In this document: one piece after another, positions 55,546 to 64,000 of the stretch
How the letters are laid out: each line of letters opens with the position of its first letter
How positions within the stretch are numbered: position 1 is the stretch's first letter
Assembly (NCBI RefSeq): GCF_902167145.1
Contig: NC_050096.1
Span: 76,194,683 to 76,258,682, forward strand
DNA from: Zea mays
Taxonomy: Eukaryota > Streptophyta > Magnoliopsida > Poales > Poaceae
Direction of reading: 5' to 3'
Length of the DNA: 64,000 nucleotides
Notes under the pieces: generated by a model
Databases searched by the model: none
What the model was told of the DNA's origin: nothing
Seen by the model: the letters and a program-made list of their open reading frames with translations, nothing else
Made by a program: the position numbers and the translations under genes

Positions 55546-57901
55546 TTAGGCTTGGGTTTTAGGTACCCAACTCTTGTTGGGTCCTACAAGGTTAGTAACA
55601 ATAGCCTTAGGGACCCAAATGCAAGTCTTGTCTTCCTTGCATTTGGCCCCCACCTTTTTAGCAATCACTTTTTCATTTTTGCATGAGAGAACAAATTTAG
55701 CATTGCAAGCATGAAAGACAGTGGTAGATCCATTACACACTTTCCTAGGAGCATGAGACACAAAATTTCTCCTAGGCCTACCATTAAACTTGGAACTTGA
55801 TGCAATCATGGCATGTGAGTCAAAAGCATTATAACTCCTATTATAATGAGCATTTCTAGAATATTTCCTATTATGGTACATGAAGGCATGGTTCTTTTGA
55901 CTATTACTAGTCATAGGAGCCTTCCCTTTTTTCCTTGTTGAAAATGGGAGCCTCTTGACTTGTTAAGTTCTTGGCTTCCCTCTTAAAGCCAAGCCCATCC
56001 TTAATTGAGGGGTGTCTACCAATAGTGTAGGCATCCCATGCAAATTTTAGTTTATCAAAGTCATTCTTTCTAGTCTCAAGTTGGGCATTAAGACTAGCCA
56101 CTTCACCATTTAATTTTGCAATAGAAGTAAGGTGCTCAACACATGCATCAATATTAAAATCCTTACACCTATTACAAATTACTACATGTTCAATACATGA
56201 GCTAGATTTATTTGCTATTTCTAACTTAGCATTTAAGTCGTCATTGACACTCTTTAGACTGGAAATTGACTCATGACAAGTAGATAATTCACATGAAAGC
56301 ATTTCATTTCTTTTAACCTCTAAAGCAAGAGACTTTTGCACACTTACAAATTTATCATGCTCTTCATATAAAAGATCCTCTTGCTTTTCTAGCAATATAT
56401 TCTTCTCATTCAACGCATCAATTAATTCATTGATCTTATCAATTTTAGTTCTATCTAAGCCTTTGAATAAACTTGCATAGTCTACTTCATCATCACTAGA
56501 TTCATCATCACTTGAAGAAGCATATGCAATAGTATTTCGAGTGCTTACCTTCTTCTCCTTTGCCATGAGGCAGGTGTGATGCTCGTTGGGGAAGAGAGAC
56601 GATTTGTTGAAGGCCGTGGCGGCGAGTCTTTCATCGTCGGAGTTGGATGAAGAACAATCTGAGTCCCATTCTTTTCCAAGGTGTGCCTCGCCCTTAGCCT
56701 TCTTGTAAACCTTCTTGTTCTCTCTCTTCCCATTCTTTCCTTGTTCCTGGTCACTATCATTATCGGGACAGTTAGCAATAAAGTGACCAATCTTACCACA
56801 CTTGAAGCAGGAGCGCTTTCCCTTCGTCTTGCTCTTGTTGGGATGCTCCTTGCGACCTTTGAGCGCCGTCTTGAAGCGCTTGATGATGAGGGTCATTTCA
56901 TCCTCATTTAGCCCGGCCGCCTCAACTTGCACCACCTTGCTAGGTAGCCCCTCCCTGCCGCTTGTTGCTTTGAGAGCAACGGTTTGAGGCTCGTGGATCG
57001 GCATTGGGCCATTCAACGCCTCATCAACATATCTTGCCTCCTTGATCATCATTCGCCCGCTTACAAACTTTCCGAGTATTTCCTCGGGCGTCATCTTGGT
57101 GTACCTAGGATTTTCACGAATAGAGTTTACAAGATGAGGATCAAGGACAGTGAAGGACCTTAGCATAAGACGGACGACGTCGTGGTCCGTCCATCTCATG
57201 CTTCCATAGCTCCTGATTTTGTTGACCAGGGTCTTGAGCCTGTTGTACGTTTGAGTTGGCTCCTCCCCCCTGATCATTGCGAACCTTCCTAGTTCGCCTT
57301 CCACCAACTCCATCTTGGTGATCATGGTGGTGTCGTTCCCCTCATGTGAGATCTTGAGGGTGTCCCAAATTTGCTTGGCATTATCCAAGCCGCCCACCTT
57401 ATGATACTCTTCCAGGCACAAGGATGCTAAAAGAACAGTGGTAGCTTGTGCATTTTTGTGAATTTGTTCATTGATAAACATGGGATTATTCGTACTATCA
57501 AATTGCATTCCATTTTCTACTATCTCCCATATACTTGGATGAAGAGAGAACAAGTGGCTACGCATTTTGTGACTCCAAAATCTGTAGTCCTCTCCATCAA
57601 AGTGTGGAGGTTTACCAAGAGGAATAGAAAGCAAATGAGCATTGGAATTTTGCGGAATACGAGAATAATCAAAAGAAAAGTTTGAGTTGACTGTTTTCTT
57701 TTTTTCGTCGTTGTCGTCTCTTTGGGAAGAAGAGGACTCGTCGCTGTCGTAGTAGACTATCTTCTTGATGCGCCTCTTCTTCTTCCCATCCTTCTTCTTG
57801 TGACTTGAGCCGGAGTCAGTGGACTTGTCGTCTTTTGGCTCATTGATGAAGGACTCCTTCTCCTTGTCGTTGATCAGCATTCCCTTTCCCTTAGGATCCA
57901 T
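55546..57901 (-). pseudogene. gag: Element D gag, frameshifted near its end
   Basis: Frame 57901-55907 (664 codons) carries the usual Gag: charged N-terminus, capsid domain, CCHC knuckle (CFKCGKIGHFIANC) and coiled coil. An extra base in an A run (complement at about 55927-55932) shifts the frame. The last 122 codons are open in the next frame (55914-55546, ending PKTQA-stop). The first product would lack the conserved C-terminal basic part. Confidence 0.92.
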
Positions 57902-57937
57902 CCCTTCGGGCGATTAGTCCCTTTCGTGAAGAGAACG

Positions 57938-57949
57938 GCTCTGATACCA
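57938..57949 (-). other. Element D primer-binding site
   Basis: TGGTATCAGAGC on the minus strand, just inside the 5' LTR; initiator tRNA-Met type. Confidence 0.88.
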
Positions 57950-57951
57950 AT

Positions 57952-59225
57952 TGAGAGCACCTAGAGGGGGGGTGAATAGGTGATCCTGTAAAAACTTAAA
58001 ACTTAAAGCCACAAAACTTAATTAAGGGTTAGCACAATGAAATCAAGTGGCCAAAGACCGAGCTCTTATGAAACACAATAGTCACAATGAGAACAAGCAC
58101 AAGAGACACGATGGTTTATCCCGTGGTCCGGCCAAGTACAACACTTGCCTAATCCACGTTGTGGCGTCCTAATGGACGAGGGTTGCACTCAACCCCTTTC
58201 AAGTGATCCAAAGATCCACTTGAATACCACAGTGTTTTTCTTTCTTTCACTATACCCCGTTTGCGAGGAATCTCCACAACTTGGAGCCTCTCGCCCTTAC
58301 AAATGATGATCACAAAGAAGCACGGATGTAAGGAAGGGAAAAGCAACACACACAAGTCTCAAAAGCAATAGCACAAACACGCACACTAGTCACAACTTGA
58401 GCTCTAAGTTCACACACGGAGTTCTCAACTCAAGAGGAGCTCAAATTGCTATCACAAAGAATCAAATGCGCTAGAATGAAGTCTTGGTGCTTAGAGATGA
58501 TCAAAGAATGCTTGTATATCTCCTCCATGCGCCTAGGGGTCCCTTTTATAGCCCCAAGGCAGCTAGGAGCCGTTGGAGGCATTCCAGGAAGGCAATTCTT
58601 GCCTTATGTCGGGTGGCGTACCGGACAGTCCGGTGCACCACCGGACATCCCCTGTTCATTGTCCGGTGCAGATCGCCTTCCTAAATTGGCGCAGCCGACC
58701 GTTGAAGATTTGGAGTCGTTGGCGCACCGAACACTGTCTGGTGCACACCGAACGGTCCGGTGCCGCCATCAGACCGTTGGCTCGGCCACACGTCACGCGC
58801 GGATTGCACGGCCGACCGTTGGCGCGGCCGGCCGTTGGCTCACCGGACAGTCCGGTGCACCACCAGACAGTCCCGTGAATTTTAGTCGTACGCTGCCGAC
58901 GAATTCTCAAGAGTGGCTAGTTGACCAGAAGCCAGCCTAGCGCACCGGACATTGTCCGATGCTCCACCGGATAGTCCGGTGCACCCAGACTGCACAGAGT
59001 CTTGGCTGTTCCAACCAAGTCTTTTTTCTTTTATATTTTCTCTGATTCTAGCACTTAGACAAATATGTTAGTACACAAAAACCAATGTACTAAGTCTAGA
59101 ATCATACCTTTGTGTTGATTTGCACTTCATCCACCATTTGGCTCAATTTACTACTTGAACCTTTTGTGTTGGGCACTTAATCACCAAAATACTTAGAAAT
59201 GGCCCAAGGGCACATTTCCCTTTCA
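57952..59225 (-). repeat. Element D 5' LTR
   Basis: 1274 bp; longer than the 3' LTR, largely because of an additional palindrome-rich segment near 58720-58870. TSD CCACT follows. Confidence 0.92.
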
Positions 59226-59230
59226 CCACT

Positions 59231-61522
59231 GACTCTGGCTCGAGTCACAAGAAGAAGGACGGGAAGAAGAAGATGCGCATCAAGAAGATCATCTACTACG
59301 ACAGCGATGCATCTTCTTCACCAAGAGACGACGACGATGATGATTCTTTGTCAAAGAAAAAGACGGTTAATCAAAACTATTCCTTTGATTATTCTCGTAT
59401 TCCGTACAATTCAAATGCCCATTTATTTTATATTCCTCTTGGAAAACCCCCACACTTTGATGGAGAGGACTCATTTTGGAGTCATAAAATGTGTAGTCAT
59501 CTATTTTCTCTCCATCCTAGCATTTGGGAAATCATGGAGAATGGAATGTGTTTCGATAGTACTGATAATCTTGTGATGATAAATGAAAAAATTCAAAATA
59601 ATGCACAAGCTACCACTGTTTTGCTAGCATCTTTGTGCAGGGATGAATACAACAAGGTTAGTGGCTTCGACAACGCCAAGCAAATCTGGGACACCCTCAA
59701 GATCTCACATGAGGGAAATGATGCCACCATGATCACCAAGATGGAACTGGTGGAAGGCGAGCTGGGGAGATTTGCCATGATCAGGGGAGAGGAGCCAACT
59801 CAGACTTACAACAGGCTCAAGACCCTGATCAACAAGGTCTGAAGCTACGGAAGCACAAGATGGACGGATCATGATGTCGTCCGACTCATGCTAAGGTCAT
59901 TTACTGTAATTGACCCTCATCTTGTGAATCTCATTCGTGAAAACCCCAGGTACACAAAGATGACGTCCGAGGAGATCCTTGGAAAGTTTGTAAGCGGGCG
60001 TATGATGGTGAAGGAGGCTCGATATGTGGATGATGCTCTAAATGATCCACTACCCGTCTACAAGCCTCAACCTGTTGCTCTTAAGGCAACTAGTAGCAGA
60101 GAGGCGCTTCCAAGCAAGGTGGCACAAGTGGAGGCTGCTGGCCTCAACGAGGATGAGATGGCGCTTATCATCAAGCGCTTCAAGACCGCACTTAAAGGAC
60201 GCAAGGAGTACCCCAACAAGAACAGAACAAGGGGAAAGCGCTCCTGCTTCAAATGCGGTAAGGCTGGTCACTTTATTGCTCAATATCCCGATAATGAGAA
60301 TGACCAGGCACAAGAAAGACACGACAAGAAGGAGAAGAAAAAGAACTACAAGAAGGCGAAGGGTGAGGCGCACCTTGGAAAGGAGTGGGACTCTAACTGC
60401 TCTTCATCTGACTCCAACGATGAGGGACTGGCCGCCTCAGCCTTCGACAAGTCTTCACTCTTCCCCAACGAACGCCATACATGTCTCATGGCCAAGGAGA
60501 AGAAAGTAAGTATTCGAGATACACCTAAGTACTGTTCTTCTAGTGATGAGGAATCTTCTGATGATGAAGTAGATTACTCTAGTTTATTTAAAGGTTTAGA
60601 TAGAGCTAAGATAGAAAAAATTAATAAATTAATTGATGATCTAAATGAAAAGGATAAACTTTTAGAAAAGCAAGAGGATATTTTGTATGAAGAACATGAT
60701 AAATTTGTTAGTGTTCAAAAATCTCTTGCTCTAGAAATTAAGAGAAATGAAATGGTATCCTCTGAAATATCTGCTTACCATGAAACTATGTCTAGTTTAA
60801 AGAGTTTAAATGATGAATTAACTACTAAGCTAGAGGGAGTTAATAAATCTAGTTCATGTGTAGAGCATGTTGTTATTTGCAATAGACGCAAGGACTTTGA
60901 TGTTAATTCTTATGATGAACACCTTATTTCTATTGCTAAACTAAATTATGAGGTGGCAAGTCTTAATGCTCAACTTAAGACTTGCAAAATTGATTTTGAT
61001 AAATTAAAATTTGCTAGGGATGCCTACACTATTGGTAGACATCCCTCTATTAAGGATGGACTTGGTTTTCGAAAGGAAACCAAGAACTTAACAAGCCAAA
61101 AGGCTCTCGTTCTCAACAAGGAGAAAGGGTAGGCTCCTATGGCTAGTAGTTCTCAAAAGTGTCATGCCTACATTTATGATAGAAAATTTTCTAGGAATGC
61201 TCATTATAATAGGAGTTATGATCATGATGCTTTTAATTCACATGCTATGTTTGCCTCTAGCTCTACTTTTGTGCATGGTAGAAGTAGGCCTAGAAGAAGT
61301 AATGTTGTGCCTCATGTGCCTAGGAGGATGTGCAATGAACCTTCTACCATTTACCATGCTTGCAATACTTCATTTGCGCTTTTATGTAAGAATGAAAAAG
61401 TAGTTGCTAGAAAGTTGGGATCCAAATGCAAGGGAGACAAGACTTGTATTTGGGTTCCAAAGGATATTGTGACTAACCTTGTAGGACCCAACAAGAGTTG
61501 GGTACCTAAAACCCAAGCTTAA
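59231..61522 (+). pseudogene. gag: Element E gag, main part, with two nonsense codons
   Basis: Continues from 50313 in frame. Stops are TGA at 59840-59842 (in the capsid domain, in place of Arg) and TAG at 61130-61132 (in place of Lys); the frame is otherwise open to the natural TAA at 61520-61522. With the first 28 codons it totals 791 residues, matching A and B. The zinc knuckle has lost its last ligand (CFKCGKAGHFIAQY, Cys to Tyr), and DYGFWSHKM is shortened to DSFWSHKM. Coiled-coil and basic C-terminal parts remain. Confidence 0.92.
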
Positions 61523-61528
61523 ATTGCC

Positions 61529-62383
61529 TTGCAGGTTTATGCATCCGGGGGATCTAGCTGGATAATCGACAGTGGATGCACAAACCACAAGACGAGGGAG
61601 AAGAATATGTTCACCTCCTACGTCAAGAACAAGGATTCCCAGGATACGATTATTTTTGGAGATGGGAACCAAGGCAAGGTCAAAGTTTTGGGAAAGATAG
61701 CCATCACAAGCGAGCACTCTATTTCAAATATATTTTTAGTAGAGTCATTAGGGTACAACCTCCTGTCTGTAAGTCAATTGTGCCACATGGGCTACAATTG
61801 TTTGTTTACAAATGTTGATGTATCTGTCTTTAGAAGGAGTGATGGTTCATTAGCTTTTAAGGGTGTATTAGACGACAAACTCTACTTAGTTGATTTTTTG
61901 AAAGAGGAGGCCGATCTAGATGCATGCTTAATAGCTAAGACTAGTATGGGCTGGCTGTGGCATCGTCGTCTAGCACATGTTGGGATGAAGAACCTTCATA
62001 AACTTCTAAAGGGAGAACATGTGTTAGGACTAACCAATGTTTGCTTCAAGAAAGATAGACCTTGTGCAGCTTATCAGGCAGGGAAACAGGTGGGAAGCGC
62101 GCATCACAACAAGAATGTGATGACAACATCAAGACCACTGGAGCTTCTTCACATGGACCTCTTCGGACCCGTTGCCTACCTTAGCATCAGGGGAAGTAAG
62201 TATGGTCTTGTAATTGTTGATGATTTTTCCCGCTTCACTTGGGTGTTCTTTTTGCAGGATAAATCAGAAACCCAAGGGACCCTAAAGCGCTTTCTAAGGA
62301 GGGCTCAAAACGAATTTGAGCTAAAGGTGAAAAAGATAAGGAGTGACAACGGGATCGAGTTCAAGAATTTGCAAGTTGAGGAA
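61529..62383 (+). pseudogene. pol: Element E pol, protease and N-terminal integrase, cut by a Grande-like insertion
   Basis: Begins TTG CAG GTT TAT, in the same frame as gag after its TAA. The protease motif is WIIDSGCTNH. The GAG-pre-integrase zinc region has lost a Cys (AAYQAG for AACQAG). The integrase core reaches SDNGIEF (Ser to Ile next to the catalytic Asp-Asn) and is interrupted at 62384. The open frame that continues to 62512 is read-through into the inserted LTR. Confidence 0.9.
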
Positions 62384-62974
62384 TGTTGGAGACTTGTTCC
62401 CGAATGCTATGAATCAAGAACAAGGCAACACAAAGTATTAAATGTTAAAGCCCTTTGTCCATCGAAGCATTATTTCCCTTATGATATAACGATCTTCGAA
62501 CGAAGGTCATGAAGGACGTACCTTCATCATCACGGTTATAAGATAATGAAAGATGAAATATATGAAACATGAAAGATAGCATGCACAAAACACATTATAT
62601 TATTCATATATTTCATCATACAAACTTGAATATTTAAACCATGATATTTAATCATATTTGTACCTTCGGCTTGACAGAAGGCAAAAATCCAAGTGTTGTG
62701 TGTGAGCGATTACCGAATAACGTGAACAGTACAGGGGTACTGTTCATCTATTTATAGGCACAGGACGCAGCCTGTAGAGAATTACATTCATGCCCTTTAC
62801 AGAGGTCTACAATCATGATACAAATTATCATGGGCCTATTGGTCATTTCATCTTTAAGTCGGTGCCTTTGGAAATATACTCTGAAGCCTTCTGGTTGATA
62901 GCTTCGGCTTTGCGCCAATCTTACAAAGGTGTTTCTTCTTATGGGACCTTCGACGACGAAGCAGACCCCCAACA
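62384..62974 (-). repeat. Grande-like element 2, 3' LTR
   Basis: TGTTGGAGACTTG...GACCCCCAACA. It has the TATA box CTATAAATAG on the minus strand (62748-62757) and, next to it, a hairpin like that of element 1 (62722-62747). Confidence 0.88.
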
Positions 62975-63457
62975 GTAGCCCCTTCACGGTACTAGATCGT
63001 TTTTCGTGACGAGCTCGATCCGTGAAAAACTCTCCCAGGCTTCGGAATGCCGAAGGTCCAAAAAACACCTTCCCTGAGCTCGTTGCCGAGAAACGATTAA
63101 AATACTCCCAGCGTCGGGTGGTCCACCGTTCAGCGTATACGAGCGATCTGGCGATTCACCTTCTAGGCACCGAGTGGTCCACCGTTCAGCGGGTGTGGGC
63201 GACTGTTCAACGGTTGCGAGCGGCTTGACGATTCAACTTCCCACCTGCAGCACTATATAAACAGACGGGTAGGTGTGAAGTTACCACAGCATTTACTGCT
63301 ATTGCATTGTTGTGCTACCAAAAAATTTGACCACAGCATTTACTGCTATTGCACTCTGAACCGAAGGATCATCTTGCTCTAGCTTCGTGACAAGAAGGAG
63401 CTTCGGCAAAAGATAAAAAAATTCAACTTTGTCAAAACGCAGAAAATTCAACATCAA
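62975..63457 (+). promoter_or_regulatory. Upstream region of the second antisense gene
   Basis: Non-coding. A TATA box TATATAA lies at 63254-63260, about 200 bp before the ATG at 63458. Two imperfect direct repeats are visible: GTGGTCCACCGTTCAGCG (about 63117 and 63172), and a duplication of about 23 bp starting ACCACAGCATTTACTGC (63284 and 63331). Confidence 0.6.
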
Positions 63458-64000
63458 ATGGCCAGGGTACGCTCAACAGCTAGAGTTACTCGCGACAGAG
63501 AGGAAGCCGAAGCTGCTGAAGCTGCCCCGATCTCCGAAGTTATGAGGCGGTCGGGATTGATTGTGACTGGAGGCGCTGCTAACAAAGAATCACCCGCTGC
63601 TGAAACCGAGCAGATAGATATTGAAGAGGGTGATGGTAATGAAGGGGAGATTGATTATGACATCATTATGCCATCGAAGCCCAGCCATCTGGATTTTGGG
63701 AAATCAACTGTGTCTGAAGCTGATATGACTATGATGACGAAGCTAGGCTACTTCAAAGAAACCGAGAAGGGGTTGGTTCGCTTTGGCGGGGGAGAAACTA
63801 TCCCGAAACCAGAAGATGATGAAGTTGTAGTTTTTAAAAGCTTCTTCAAAGCAGGGTTGAGATTCCCTTTGCACGAAATGATTGCAAAAGTCTTGGAAAA
63901 ATTTGGGATTTACCTTCATCAGTTGACCCCTAACGCCATTGTTAGGCTCATCGTGTACATCTGGGCCCTCCGAAGCCAAGGGGTAGAGCCGCTCGCCGAT
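63458..64000 (+). CDS. Grande antisense gene, second copy, N-terminal 181 codons (continues past window)
   Basis: ATG at 63458 begins MARVRSTARVTRDREE and is open to the window end. An Ala/Glu-rich N-terminus and an acidic segment lead into the conserved domain: EVVVFKSFFKAGLRFPL, then LHQLTPNAIVRL and IWALRSQGVEP. These match the copy at 25070 (EVVVYRSFLKAGLRFPL, LHQLTPEAIIRL, WAARSQGLKP). The N-termini before the domain differ. That the domain is kept in frame in two diverged subfamilies argues for a functional protein. Function unknown; domain resembles PF04195. Confidence 0.82.
   Translation, partial: MARVRSTARVTRDREEAEAAEAAPISEVMRRSGLIVTGGAANKESPAAETEQIDIEEGDGNEGEIDYDIIMPSKPSHLDFGKSTVSEADMTMMTKLGYFKETEKGLVRFGGGETIPKPEDDEVVVFKSFFKAGLRFPLHEMIAKVLEKFGIYLHQLTPNAIVRLIVYIWALRSQGVEPLAD

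Larger units (their letters stand above)
50314..59225 (-). mobile_element. Element D: Opie-like Sirevirus, full length, decayed
   Basis: 8912 bp, minus strand, TSD CCACT (50309-50313 and 59226-59230). LTRs are 1232 and 1274 bp and differ at a few percent of positions by eye, more than in A or B. Gag has one frameshift; pol has one frameshift and two stops. Confidence 0.95.
23090..64000 (-). mobile_element. Element C: Ji-like Sirevirus, the scaffold of the right half; runs off the window
   Basis: Minus-strand copia element. Visible pieces are the 3' LTR (23090-24113 plus 31495-31674), the polypurine region (31675-32434), the RNase H end (32435-32705) and RNase H through integrase (46793-48856). 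Integrase N-terminus, protease, gag and 5' LTR must lie past the window. It contains the first Grande-like element, F (with B inside) and E (with D and the second Grande-like element inside). Its LTR begins TGAAAGGGAAATAGGGTC in sense, which I recognise as Ji-like. Pol has several stops and frameshifts. Confidence 0.85.
48857..64000 (+). mobile_element. Element E: Opie-like Sirevirus, plus strand, runs off the window
   Basis: Visible parts are the 5' LTR (48857-50179), primer-binding site, gag start (50230-50313), gag continuation (59231-61522), and pol start (61529-62383). Element D sits in gag; a Grande-like element sits in integrase. Its remaining pol and 3' LTR lie beyond the window. It is the only plus-strand copia element among the five. 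Confidence 0.9.
62384..64000 (-). mobile_element. Grande-like gypsy element 2, left end (3' LTR and antisense gene start)
   Basis: Minus-strand element seen only from its 3' end: LTR 62384-62974, polypurine tract (reverse complement at 62975-62985), then an antisense gene on the plus strand. The flanking AGGAA (62379-62383) is the expected TSD copy; the other lies outside. The LTR is 591 bp and clearly diverged from that of element 1, so it is a separate subfamily. Confidence 0.85.

Noticed and set aside
61529..62512. 327-aa frame treated as one protein
   Set aside because: The last 43 codons read into the inserted Grande-like LTR; only 61529-62383 is pol.

Overview
The window is a block of nested LTR retrotransposons from a grass genome, most likely maize or a close Zea relative. 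I recognise no host gene, tRNA, rRNA or CRISPR array. The assignment rests on Opie-like and Ji-like Sireviruses (Ty1/copia) and Grande-like Ty3/gypsy elements, which have matching target-site duplications (TSDs) and are stacked inside one another. Family names come from recognising LTR ends and proteins, not from a database search.

Left part (1-23089). A gypsy-type LTR (1-1579 and 10459-10864) is split by Opie-like element A (1580-10453, minus strand, TSD CAAAT). Next come two related Sirevirus-type LTR copies (10865-13230 and 13231-15578). The first is split by a solo LTR (11524-13051, TSD CACTT). A decayed minus-strand gypsy element (15579 to about 19831) carries a small MITE. After it lies a decayed copy of a Grande antisense gene (about 19832-22760), split by a second solo LTR (21946-22600, TSD CCATA).

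Right part (23090-64000). Ji-like element C, on the minus strand, is the scaffold and runs off the window. Its 3' LTR is split by a young Grande-like element (24114-31489, TSD GTTCT, LTRs identical over 656 bp). Its RNase H region is split by a non-autonomous chromovirus-like gypsy element F (32706-46787, TSD ATAGT). F is itself split by Opie-like element B (35380-44283, TSD CAAGC). C's integrase region is split by plus-strand Opie-like element E (from 48857). The gag of E is split by Opie-like element D (50314-59225, TSD CCACT), and its integrase by a second Grande-like element (62384 to the window end).

How the parts work together. Autonomous elements of these kinds encode Gag (particle), protease, integrase, reverse transcriptase and RNase H. 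Element B is closest to intact: a complete gag and a pol with one visible frameshift. A, C, D and E have several stops or frameshifts. F and the first Grande-like element lack most or all of pol and would need enzymes supplied in trans. The most interesting locus is a gene on the opposite strand to gag in the first Grande-like element. It has its own TATA box, a predicted three-exon structure and about 1015 codons. A second open copy starts in the other Grande-like element, and a third, decayed copy sits at 19832-22760.
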